From the NCBI GenBank assembly GCA_012845835.1, contig JABAKD010000021.1:231001-295000 (forward strand): a stretch of 64,000 bases of DNA. The letters run 5' to 3'. The position numbers were made by a program, and so were the translations under genes. Shown here one piece after another: positions 12,301 to 24,300 of this stretch. The notes beneath the pieces are model-generated. The model was not told the DNA's origin, did no database searches, and saw only the letters and a list, made by a program, of their open reading frames with translations. Position 1 is the first letter of the stretch. Each line of letters starts with the position of its first letter. Source of the DNA: Undaria pinnatifida. Its lineage: Eukaryota; Sar; Phaeophyceae; Laminariales; Alariaceae.

Positions 12301-15300
12301 TTTCTCGATTGAACGATAAGGCCGTCACGCCTCCCTCATGGCCTGTCAAGGGTCCCGCGTACTCTAGCCTGGCGCGTTGTAGTTTCAAGTCCTCCAACAC
12401 AGCCGGGTCTTGCGGCCTGATGGTCAGCAACAACGATACAGATCAACGAAGATTGCCGATTGAGCAGGATACAATTAGCGAATGTCTCCGTCACGAACGT
12501 GACATGGGTAAAGCAGAGGTCCTCCATAGTCCTCCACAGTGCCGATTTGTTTGAGCTGGTTCCCCGCTACTGCGCCTGTGAAATGGGGCGGGACAGATGG
12601 GCAGAACCAGCAGTGACCGTATACGGATAGTGCCGGTTGCCGCTTTAGCGCTGGTGTTGGTACTATAGAGGGGCCACTACTACTGTAGCGCGGGTTACGG
12701 ATAAGACAGGTGTGCGCGATTGGCGTACCCTTGGTCGAAACTTCAGGTATAAAGGTAATAGAGGTGTACGTGAGGGTCGAGAGCCTCGGCCAATGGTTTC
12801 GCTGTGACAACGCAAGTTTTCTCATTACCATTAACAAACGTGCAATGACATAGGTAACACAGAACTTTCTGAGTCTCCTGATAAAAAGATGTTCCTATCT
12901 CGCTAATCAATCGCCGTGACAGGAAACGGTAAAATCAAGCCTGGTACAAAAACCCATGGGCAAGCACATACCTGGTACGGTACGGCGAATTGTGTCCTAA
13001 CCTACGGTATATAAATCTTGGATTGGATTCGACGTGTTTGCTAGCCCTCCTCGGTTGAGGAATCCCGTGATTCACAATATTTCATTGATATTGTGTGTCA
13101 ACTCAACCCTGCTACGCCTACCGTAGCATGCATGTTCTGCCAAGGCTGTGCTACAAGCAGGACACGCGAGACGGGGCGGGCGCGTCAGACTGAGTGACTC
13201 ACTTGACCGCAATTTTCCTGTCAAGAGCCAGCAGTCGCTCCTTGGTCTTCTCCGGGAGCATGCTGCTATTCGCCGCCTGCCACGGAAAACCGTTCATACA
13301 TTGGACAAATCCCGATTTATTCGCAGATCGTCTCCATCGCTATGCTGGTTCACACACCGTACACATTAGACAGTACACATCAGACAGACCGCGAACTGCA
13401 GTTGATCATTTACATAGATCACGACCATAACGCGTGTTTACATAGATCACGACCTAGATCATCCAGATCCTTTGTTTGCCGTTGTACGATCTTGTGCGAG
13501 GTCTGTATGTAACACACATACCCTACCCGGTAAGCACGTGCGCAAGGGCCGCTTCATCGAGATTATACCCGGCAAAAAATGTCTAGGTCGTACAGATCAT
13601 ATAAATCAGGCAGTTCAAGAGAGATGAAAATATCAAACGAGACCTTTCCTGAAACGATCCCACTCCAATCCTAGGCACGGTGTCCCCGAAGGACACGTGG
13701 ATGAGCATTAAAACAGGTGTGCACAACAATCAGCCCTATCCCATTGAAAAGTCTGACCTCCGACGAGAGTGGTATGCTCTACACCCGCTCTCACAGCACC
13801 ATGCATCGCGTTGCCATACTGTCCCTGGTCTACGCAGTAGGACGTCATGCCCTTATAGTGTTTAGCACTTACACTGTACTTCGTGGTTGAGAATCCCGTG
13901 AACGCTTTTTTTTCACAATAAGACAGCATGCACCACACATTCTAGCCTTTGGCAATGCACGTGTGCATTGCCTTTTAAAGAAATTTCTGCTTTGCGCAAT
14001 AAGACGGTTTCAAAGCTGACCTCGAGGGAGTGCGGTATGTTCTCGACTAGCTCAGCGCCCATGTCCCACAGGCGCTTGTTGGTGGTGACCTCGTGCTTTG
14101 GTCCGAACAGCCACCACGGGTCAAGGAATATGTCGTCTCCCCCTTTCCCCCTTCTCACGGCCTCCGCGAACTGCGAGCACACAGGAGTTGTAAAGCAAGC
14201 AGGCATGCTTGAATCGGACCCTTCTGGTTGACAAATTACGAGCATCTGCAGGGGGTAAGAACCATAACAAGGCATGTTTCAGGCGAGTCGATCGATGTGA
14301 AATCCCGTTCTTCCCTCTTATTTCCCCTTTTCCACAGCCTCCGCGAACCGCGAGCACAGGATGGGAACACCAAAAAACCTTTTAAGCGGTCCCTTGCCGA
14401 TGACGGTATTCGGCGCCTCTTCTCGTGTGCGAGTTTTTGTATTGCTCTTGAGGACATCTAAGAAGCAACTCCTGCAGGAAAAAAGGGGGAAATTTGTACA
14501 GGTCTAGAGGATGGGAGAATTCATCGGGGTACGCGTTGGGAATAGAGCTCGGCATGTTCAGAGCGTCGAAAACGTCAGCTACCCCCCTCTACCTACCAAG
14601 GGGTTACGCTGTTGCGGAAGGTATGGTGTGTGCCTTACACGCCGCCTGATGGTATTGCAGGTATCTCCGAGGTGCCTAAGGCTACGTTAATGGATGGTCC
14701 GTCAAGCACTAGTCTCATCGGTTGTTTAGAATCCAGCGATGAGCTTTTTTTTGGAATTTCCAAATCGTTGCTGTGGCACTTCCCTGGGCATTCATGGCGT
14801 GCCTGCCATGGCACGCGGAAGGAATAAACTGCCATGGGAGTAACGCTAGGGCTATTGCAGGGGTCGGGCTAGGGTTAGGGGTAAGGTTAGGATTGCCATA
14901 GCACGGCAATGGCAGTCTCATGGCACTTTCATGAGACATTTCATGGGTAGCAGTGCCATGGCATTACAGTGCCATGGGTACCAGTGCCATCACAGTGCAT
15001 GAATCGGGTGTCACGAAATAGCCTATTGGTTCACTCCTACATTATTAATAACATGATTCCCTGGTGTCAAAGGAAAAGGTAGAGCGGGGAAACACATGAA
15101 AACAAACTTTGAATGTGGCAACACCGATGCTGATGTCGAAACTCTTACCGCCCGAGGTATCAAATGCAAGCCGTGCTTTGCACATACGTACAGATCCCCC
15201 GTCGAGGTATCGACTAAGGCCTACCGCTGCTGCGGCCGGGTTCAGCATTGCTGTGTGCCGCGACAATACTACACCCCTGCTTCTGCGACTCGGGTTAATC

Positions 15301-18300
15301 GTTGATATGTAAACATGTGCGCGTAGCTCGACCAGCAATCCTATTACGTTGGTGTGTGGTGAAACATATTGCAGAGAACACTGAGGTTCCTCCTATACTG
15401 GGTGGTTCGGAGCAATGTCAATCAAAAGTAGCTCACGTACAACGTTGATTTTGACGCCCGAACTTGCCTCTCGAGATATCAAGCGCACACGGCGTTGCAC
15501 AAAAGCGCGCTTGGTACAGACCTCCCATGGCGGTGCCGAGCATGGTCCCTACCGCTGCTCCGGTGGAATTAATCGTTGCTGTCTAATACCGCAATAGCAT
15601 CCCCCCACGTCTGAAGCGAGGGTTGGATCATCGATGAAATAGTGTACGGGTATGCTTAACTCGGCCAGAAATATCACAGGTTGAAACTAGGACAGGATTT
15701 ATTGAAAAGAAGATGGTACTACTGTGTTGCAATATTGTAGTATTACCGTAGGACGATCTTGGGTAGATGTTGAGTGTAATTGAGCATCAACTCAGGATCA
15801 CCGGCAGCCAAAAGAGGGTTGGCAAAAAAGTAGGATACGTGTAATATCGAAAATTGTGCCTGATCTCACCTCCCGAGGTATTAAGCGCACGCCACGCTGC
15901 ACGAATACGTACAGGCTTCCCGTGGCGGTGCCGAGCACCGCTCTACCGCTGCTGCGGTCGGATTCATCATCGCTGTCTACCACCACGTTATCTTTGCCCC
16001 ACGTCTGGAGTGGGGGTGAATCGTCGATAAATGTCAAGCATGTAAAGTCCTGCGGAGGGAACAGCATGGAGTAATGTATTGCGTACGAACGAGAGGGGGG
16101 TGTTGGTCGTCGATGTTTTGGGGGAACAGGAGGGGGCTGTCTTGAGTGTACTAGTGGGTGTAATCGCATGAACGCTTTCCTGGACATTTTTCGCGCGGTG
16201 TTGCAGATGACATAATGGCAGATTGAGCAAGGGGAGAGATTTTGCGTGTGGCATTTCAGATGACACAGAGGCAGATTAGGCAGGGAGGAGGAATGGGGGG
16301 CATCGAACGGCCCCGGAGTCATGAGAGGCGTGAATCAGGCACTCAAATACGTGGCATGCCGGGGGCATACTGTTTCTATGGTTGGCCAATTAGATAAGGG
16401 GCCAACGGCATCAGCACCGATATGTCTCGCACTTGCGCCCCAGTTCCATTTTCGCACCTAAGGTACCGCACTGCAGAACGAGGTGCAAAGGGCTAGCCAC
16501 ACCACGGGCTGGCTAGTCAGCGAGCTAGTAAGGAACAAGCAAAGCCAAGGGCTAACCGAACGAAGGGCTAGCTAGAGCTGGTTAAGCCAATGGTTAGTCG
16601 AGGGCTAGTTGGGCAAGGTCCTAGCTAAGCCAAAGGCTAGGTAAGCCAAGGACCAGCTAGATAGGGCTGGTCGAGCGTTAGCGAAGCCAAGAGCTCGCCA
16701 AGCCGTAGATGAGACAAGCCGAGAGGCAAACCTCGTCAAGAGCTAGCAAACGACTAACCCAGGGCTGACCATCAACCAACCAACAGCCAATCACGAGCTG
16801 GTCAAGCCAAGGACTAACCAAGCCAACGTCTAGCAACGCGTAGGGCTAACTAAGCGGAGGGCTAGGTAAGCGATGGTCTAGTTAAGCGAATGGCCGACTA
16901 CGTGAAGAGCTACCCAAGTCAACGGAACGCTAAGGCGAGGGCTAGCAAAGCCAGGGGCTAGTTAAACCAAAGGCTAGCTAAACCAAGAGCGAACTAAGGC
17001 AAAGGCGAGCCAGATCAAAGGTAAGCCACGCCAAGAGCTACCTAGGAAAAAAAAGAGCCAAACCAAAAAGCTAAGTCGAGGGCTGGCTACGCTAAGGGCT
17101 AGCCAAGCCAAAGGCTAGTTAAGCCAACGACTAGCTAAGTCAACGGCTGGATAAGCGGAGGGCTAGCTAAGCCAAAGGCTAACGAAGTCAAGGGGTAGCT
17201 AAGCTAATGGCCAGTTGAGCAAATAACTCAGAAGATATAAGGCTATTAAAGCCAAGGGCTAGAAAAGCGAAGGATTAACGAAGCCGAGAACTTGCCAAGT
17301 CAAGATCTAGCCAGGGCAAGAACTAGCGAAGGACCAGCCCAGGGCTAGCCAAGCCAAGAACTAGCGAAGCTAACCGGGCAGCTGTCAAAGGGGTTGCTAA
17401 GTGAAGAACTAGCTAAGCCAAGCTCTAGAGCTTTTGCGGGTATGTGAATGTGTGTTTGTCTTACCGCGTTCTCCGCCTTGCCGTGTAGCCTAGCCGATGA
17501 CCCGTCCATCAACCATTTCAGTGCTCGGTCTCCTATAGCCTGGCCGTCTCCATTCTGCAAAAGAATCGATGGCAGATTCCAACAATTGTCAGAAAGGTAG
17601 TTGCAAGACGACCTTGTGGGGGCGCCACCGAGAGCAACATTTTTAGAACACCGAGGGCGATTTCACCAGGAGTTTAGGAAGAGCGTGCGTGTCAAATAGC
17701 TCCGTATTTGCCATCCGTGGGTATCCCTCACCCCAGCAGCACGGGCTTCTTCACGTGGTCGATGATTTAATCGGCATTTTGGCTGGTCAAGTGTCTCCAT
17801 TTTAGCTGCAAAGAGGTTGAATTATACGGTACGATCATACCTGTTTTCAATAACAGAAAACAGATACCTGGTAGCATATTGTGCTACGAGCACGTCGGGC
17901 GTGGCGTACTCTCTAAATGAGATTACGTTACTATGCCCTAACACAACTCAACTTGTACCCTTAGAACCAACAGGCGGGGCCAAAACACAAAGTTTCCCCG
18001 GGGTGGAAATCCTGCCGTTGTACGGGCAAAGGGTAAAGGCAACATCCCAACCTTGATCAACCCTACAAACAACATCACCGAAGTGTTTTTGAAGCTGGTA
18101 GGATAGCGAAACACGAACCATCCCGTCCGCTCTCATCGTGGTGCCGCAGAAAACGGCATTACTGTTTTCAAGTGTTTTCTTCACCCGGGTAACTACTCTC
18201 TGCGACGAGGTTGCCGCCTTGGTGGCATACGAATCAACGTGGGAGTAGCAGCGCTAAGTGAAAGCCCCCGGCTGACCGCAGCAGAGAGGCTTAATAGGCC

Positions 18301-21300
18301 CCACACCACATACGAGTCATGGTGACGACGGAATGCTACAATCGTACCCTCTTGGGACTGCCTAGAGGCGAGAAACATGGCAAAAGTACCTTAGGAATGT
18401 TGCGCAAGGCTGAGCTGGTTGGCGATGACATCCCGTCCTACCATCGTCAAATCACACGAAGCAGCCTGGGCAGCTGGGTAAGGGGGTGGAAAATGGCGCC
18501 CCCGGGGAAAGGGCAACGACGACCATTCTCCCTTCCGGCCGAAACACAGCGCTCTCCGTTGATACGCTCAATAATAGTGAGGCAACGATGCGCGCTACAG
18601 TAGGGATTCCCTCCAGCTAAACCGCAGCGCTCCCCGTTGATGCGCGTAGCTCGGCAACGACACGCGCTACCGTAGGGGTTAAGCGTAGCCTAGTGTTCAT
18701 ATGAGGTTGCTTTCTTGAGGGGCTCTATATCTCACCGCATCTCTGACTTTGAGCAGAAGTGAAAGTTCAGCGGGATGCGCAATCCCACTGCGGGCTAGGC
18801 ATCGAACGAACTGTTTTGGAATAAACACATCGAAGCATCACACGCAGCCTGCAAAGAAAATCGAAGTGTTTCATCCCACAGCCGATGTGTGTGTTTCTAT
18901 GATTGCATAGAGAAAAATACATTATTCGATTGGGGTTCTGGGTAGGGTTTGTTGGGTCAGTAGCCCCCTTACTAAGACACGTGAGACACGTGTTTAGCGA
19001 AAAAGCTCTGCCCCTATCGCGGCAGGCGTCCACCCTAACCCTAACCCTAACCCTAACCCCAACACAACAAAGCCTCACAACAAACCCTCACAACAAACCG
19101 TCACAACAAAACGCGTGAAAGAGGGTATTGGTGTCTTCTCACGTCAAGATTCAGGTAGACACTAGTGACAGCATAATAGTGACAGTAGTGACAATAGTGT
19201 AGAAGGCACATGGTACGGCGGTGCTGGTGCATGGGGATCCTCACCTAAGGAGCTCTATACTAACAATACTATATCAATACCATAATACTACAATACCAAC
19301 ACTACAATACTGTACTACTATAATAATATGATACTATAATGCTATAATACTATGATAATATGATAATATGACACGACAATACTCTAATACTATAAGAATA
19401 TAATACTATTAAAGTCTAATATTATAAAAGTACTATAATAATACTATGATACTAGACTATAATACTATAATACCCCTCTAAGACAAAAACTGTTTTTATT
19501 AAAAATGAAAGTGCAACCCGACGAGGAAAATAAAAGTGATACGCCCACACACAGACACAAAGACAATAATTTTGATAAACAAGATTGGCATTCCGACGAC
19601 TTTGGGTTAAGATGAGTTACGATGGGTTAAGATGGGTTAAGATGGGTTAAGATGAGTTAAGATGGGTTAAGATGGGTTAAGATGGGTTAAGATGGGTGTA
19701 AGGTGGGTTAAGATGGGTTAAGATGGGTGTAAGGTGGGTCAAGATGGGTTAAGATGGAACCAGGCCCGTCATTCATTCCGAAGCAAAATAGCGAAACAGC
19801 GAGAATTCGATCGTGGCAGACGTCCACCCTCAAACCAAAACGCGGGAATTCAAGTCCTCGTCGCTTCTCACGTTGTGATTAATTCAGGCAGGTAGGTAGA
19901 CCCTGTTAATATTAATAGTAGTAGTAGTTCAAATTGAAGGAGGGGACACTACAACAGGCTCGTTCAAAAAAAAAAAAAAGGTATTTCCCCCACGAATGCC
20001 GCTCGCAATATCTAGTCAAAGAGGGAATTGTTAACATAGATAGTCGGTATCAAAGTGACCCCCATGACCAGTGTAAGAGGGTCACATACAATAGATGGGT
20101 CGAAAACAAATTACGGCCTCGGGCTGTCTCTAGGAGCGAAACTGGTACCGACCAATGACAGGCTTTCGATATTTTTAATAAATATTCAAGTCATTTTCCC
20201 GGCAGGGACGAAAAACTACGCCGCATTTTGACCGATCCAGTTGAACGTACTCCTAGGCATGTCTGTAGAATTTTTCGGCAAAAAATCGAAGATCCGACCT
20301 GCCTGTGTTCAACATCGAGCAGAATCTAGCGAAAAAACTGAATCCTACACAAAAACCGAGCCATTTTAAAGAAAAAACGTATCTTACTCATCATGTTTAC
20401 GCACAAAAGCCAATATGCTCACGCCGTTTTTGAGAGATAGGAATTTTGCACACGTGTTCTATATGCCCATCTCCCCGGGGGGGGGCTCTTTTATTTTCTT
20501 TTTCGCCGAAAAAAGTGGGGCTAACGTGGTCCGCATTTTTCGACAAATCTCAACTAACTGACGAAAAATCAAGGAAAACAAAAATAAAAAACAAAAACAT
20601 CAGATAGATGAGGTCTTCGCAAGGGCACATAGAAGACGTGTGCAAAATTTCACGGTCTGAATCAAAAAAACGGCGTGGACATTCGCCGAGGAATACATTT
20701 GGGGTTTTTTTAACGTGAACCAGCGTGTAGCAGGTGGTATTGGTACCACACAGTATGCCGGTCGCCCCGGTATCGTATCAGGTTATCTTGAGGTTATCCT
20801 CGAGCCTGGTATATAGACAGGTCAGTTGCGTGAGTTTGAATCCCCCCGAGTGCATACTCATATAAGTTCGTGGGGACTTATTCTTGACAAGAGTAATTGT
20901 GCACAATTTGACTTGCGGAAATGACTTGCGGAAAGCGCGAGAGCGTGAATTAGCAACCCTCGATCGATGATAAATTGACGAGCAGTGGGATTGTTGAACC
21001 CTATGCGCGAGAAAAAATGAAGGCAAAAACCGGGGGGGACGGAACGACACCTACCTGTGTGTGACCACACGGCTTGTGTCCAGAAGCTGGAAAGGAAACG
21101 TGTGTGAAAAAAATACAAAAAAAGCATGTCATTCATGCTGCTGTAGCGCCACAACATTTTGTTTCCTCATATATATGTCCTCTCATGTCCTCTCATCTGC
21201 TCTCATTCCCTCTCATCTGCTCTCATGTCCTCTTATCATCCCCTCTCATGCCCTTTCACATCCCCTTTCATCTCCTAGGACCTCGCTCCAGGAGGTCTTC

Positions 21301-24300
21301 TAGATAATATCAGATATACCTCACCCAACAATAGACTAATTGTTTGTGTTATTTTTAGAAAAAAACTGGAATGACACCAACCAACCTGATGAACAAACCC
21401 GTAACCTAGTAGACTAAATATTCGAAACTAAAAAGCAAACGCATGGTATTTGGAATTTGTATTGGTATTTGTTTTGGTATTGGTATTGGTATTTGTATTG
21501 GTATTTGTATTGGTATTTGCATTGGTATTTGTATTGGTATTGGTATTGGTATTGGTATTGGTATTTGTATTGGTATTTGTATTGGTATTTGTATTGGTTA
21601 CACCCTCTTTAGGGTGAAGGAGCCTCGTCACGCACAAAAAACAAGCAGGCCAAAAAGTGCTAGCATATCTATCGTATCACGCCTCTTCAGCCATAATAAT
21701 AGAAGGGCTGTTGTAGTAGGTTGTGACTGGACTTGACGGCTGCCAGCTCGCTATCAGTTAGGTGGTCAAGTAAACCATGCCACCGGTATAATAACTGAAA
21801 TTGGCATTAATTCCTCGATAAAAATATCACATTGATTACGAGCCACAAACTCATCAGTCAGGTACAACACCGTGAAATTCATCAAAATTGAGCAAAATTG
21901 AGCAAAATTGAGCGAGACATTGTTTTAAGTGGAATACCGCGTGCTGCCATACTGCCATACTGCCATACTGTATGGATGACACTTTCTGGTCGAAACAGTT
22001 ATAATCGTTGACGAAGCTCAATAGCGCATAGTTCAATACCGAATAGTGTTGAGGAACTAGTGGGGTATTGGTCCCTTTGACCACTTGCAAAAGGTTAACC
22101 AGTTGCCCGTAGTACCCAAACTAAGCCTTATTAACGCTCTCCCCTCCTGAAACGACGGGATAGCAGGTCGGCCGGATATACGGGCGGACCTGTCAATATC
22201 CAAGCGGTTTCATTTCCTGAGGATACCGTTGAGATATTTTTCAAGTTCTTCGAGGGGAAAGTCTGAAAAAGTATATTTATTATAAAAAATGAAAATACAC
22301 TCCAGCTGTGAGATCGAAGATTTCGTCGAAACTCATCTTTGCAAGCTGTGTGTGATACTCCGATCGCGCGCATTACGAGTTGTGTGTCCTCATTAAGGAT
22401 ATAGGTCGGCGACTCCCCTTACAACTACAGTGTAGCTATCAGGGTCAACAGGATGATTTTAGTCAGTCTGTGCGCGGAAACAATAAAACCCGTTACTGAG
22501 GGAGACAAAATCTGACAGCTGTGGAGGGAAATGTATCCTTTTATCAAGTGAATCTTGTAAGTCGAATAACCGGTGGGGGGGTGGGCGGAGTTTTGAAGGA
22601 CGTGGTGGCCTGGTTTTGATCAAAAGCGAGCGGGTTTGTGGGGGGGGGGGGGGGGGGAGGGGGGGGCAATTTGTGCATGTAAGTTATAAATCCTTTCGAG
22701 GGGATAAATCTGACGGTTTTGGCACCAGTTTATTATTGGGGGGGGGGGGGGGGGGGGCGGGGGGGGGGCGTGTGGGGCAGCTCAATATCTGCGTGGAAAC
22801 TATACATTATTTTGGGGGGATAAATTTGGCGGTTTTGGAAATAATGCATCAGTTTATCATGTATATCCTGGGGTAAGTCGTACAATCAGTGAGTAGAGAG
22901 AGGGTGGAGTGTTCGAGGGGGTGGGGTTGGGATGCTAGGTCTAGGCGATGGTGCGGGTGATGGGGAAGAAGGGGGCGTTCGGGGCGGGGGGGGGGGGGGA
23001 AGCAGCGGTATGAATGGCTCTCGAAAGATAATGAGGTGATATCCTGTGCGTGAAGTGTTTATTAATCTGGCGGATTTCGATATTTGGGGGGGCGTTTGAG
23101 TAAGGGAGAGCGAGAGGGGGGGGGGGGGGGGGGGAGGTTTTTTAGCAGGTTTAGGTCACAAAAAATATTCAAATACACGTCGGCTGTGAGATCAAAGATA
23201 TGTAGGGGCTTCTTATACGCGTGGTGCTAGGTCTAAGCGATCGTGCGGGTGGTTGGAAAAGAGGGGGAGGGGGGGGTGGGGGGAAAAGAATTGACAACTG
23301 CGTCATGGATGGTCAGAAAGATAATGGATGGTCAGAAAGATAATGACGTGATATCAACTGCGTATAGGTGTTTATTACTCTGGCCGATTTCGATTGTGAG
23401 TTGGCGTTTGGACAAACTAGGCGGAAGGGGGGGGGATCGGGGGACGGGGGGGGGGGGGGGAGGGGGGGGGGGGGGGGGGGTGAAGGGTTGGGGTTTTTCA
23501 TGAACAAGAGGGGTCAGGGGAAGGGGAGGGGAGGGGGGGGCGGGGGGCGGGGGCGGGACATTTCAATATGTGCGCGGAAACTAGAAATCCTCAAAGGGGA
23601 CAAACCTGACGATTGAAGCAATAAGACATCCCTTTATATCATCTGGCTTGTAATGTTTACTATTCTAGAAGGTTTGATGTTCGATGCAGCATGCAACCCA
23701 GTGTTTAAGTGTAGTAAATAACGTGTTAAATCTTCATAATTTGTTGTTGTATGATACATGGATCGAAAGCTAGAATATTTTATAGAATATTTGTAGTTAC
23801 CATTATTTTCTGACATCGCTAATTATAAGAAAGAGATACGTATTGTCAAATACAACAGGCGAGATGATGTGGTCATGCACTGTTTGTCACCACCATCATA
23901 CAGCTACCATTATTTTATGACATCGCTAATTATACGAAAGAGATACGTATTGCCAAATACAGCATGCGAGGTGATGTATGTGGCCATGTACTGTCTCCGC
24001 CATTGAGCATTAGAGGGAGGGATGCGAATCGTCAGTTTTTAAGGAACGCTTGGTATACATGCGCTCAATTACGTTACCTCGTTAGTCATACTTGATATAC
24101 ACGCGCTCAATTACGTTACCTCGTTAGTCATACTTCGTTTGGCATAGGTTGGGAGGCGATCATGCAGACGGTATGTACGAAATACCCTACGTAATGGGTT
24201 GGTAAGGTTGTTCACCCCAATTTTAACACATCTGCCTGTGCTTCCTTTATATGTGGATGGTGGGATTTGAACCCACGACCTGAAAAACCCATGGTCTGTC

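Larger units (their letters stand above)
14171..15869 (-). other. EML intron 9
   Basis: Contains the echo of exon 10's border (14322-14366), a cluster of CCATGGCA palindromic words (about 14785-14985) next to a degenerate TTAGGG stretch (14862-14892), and both decayed copies of exon 9. Confidence 0.7.

Noticed and set aside
13913-14275. Short-chain dehydrogenase-like gene in an EML intron (RLWDMGAELV)
   Set aside because: Only one short similarity, no catalytic or cofactor motif. The segment fits better as EML exon 10 by phase.
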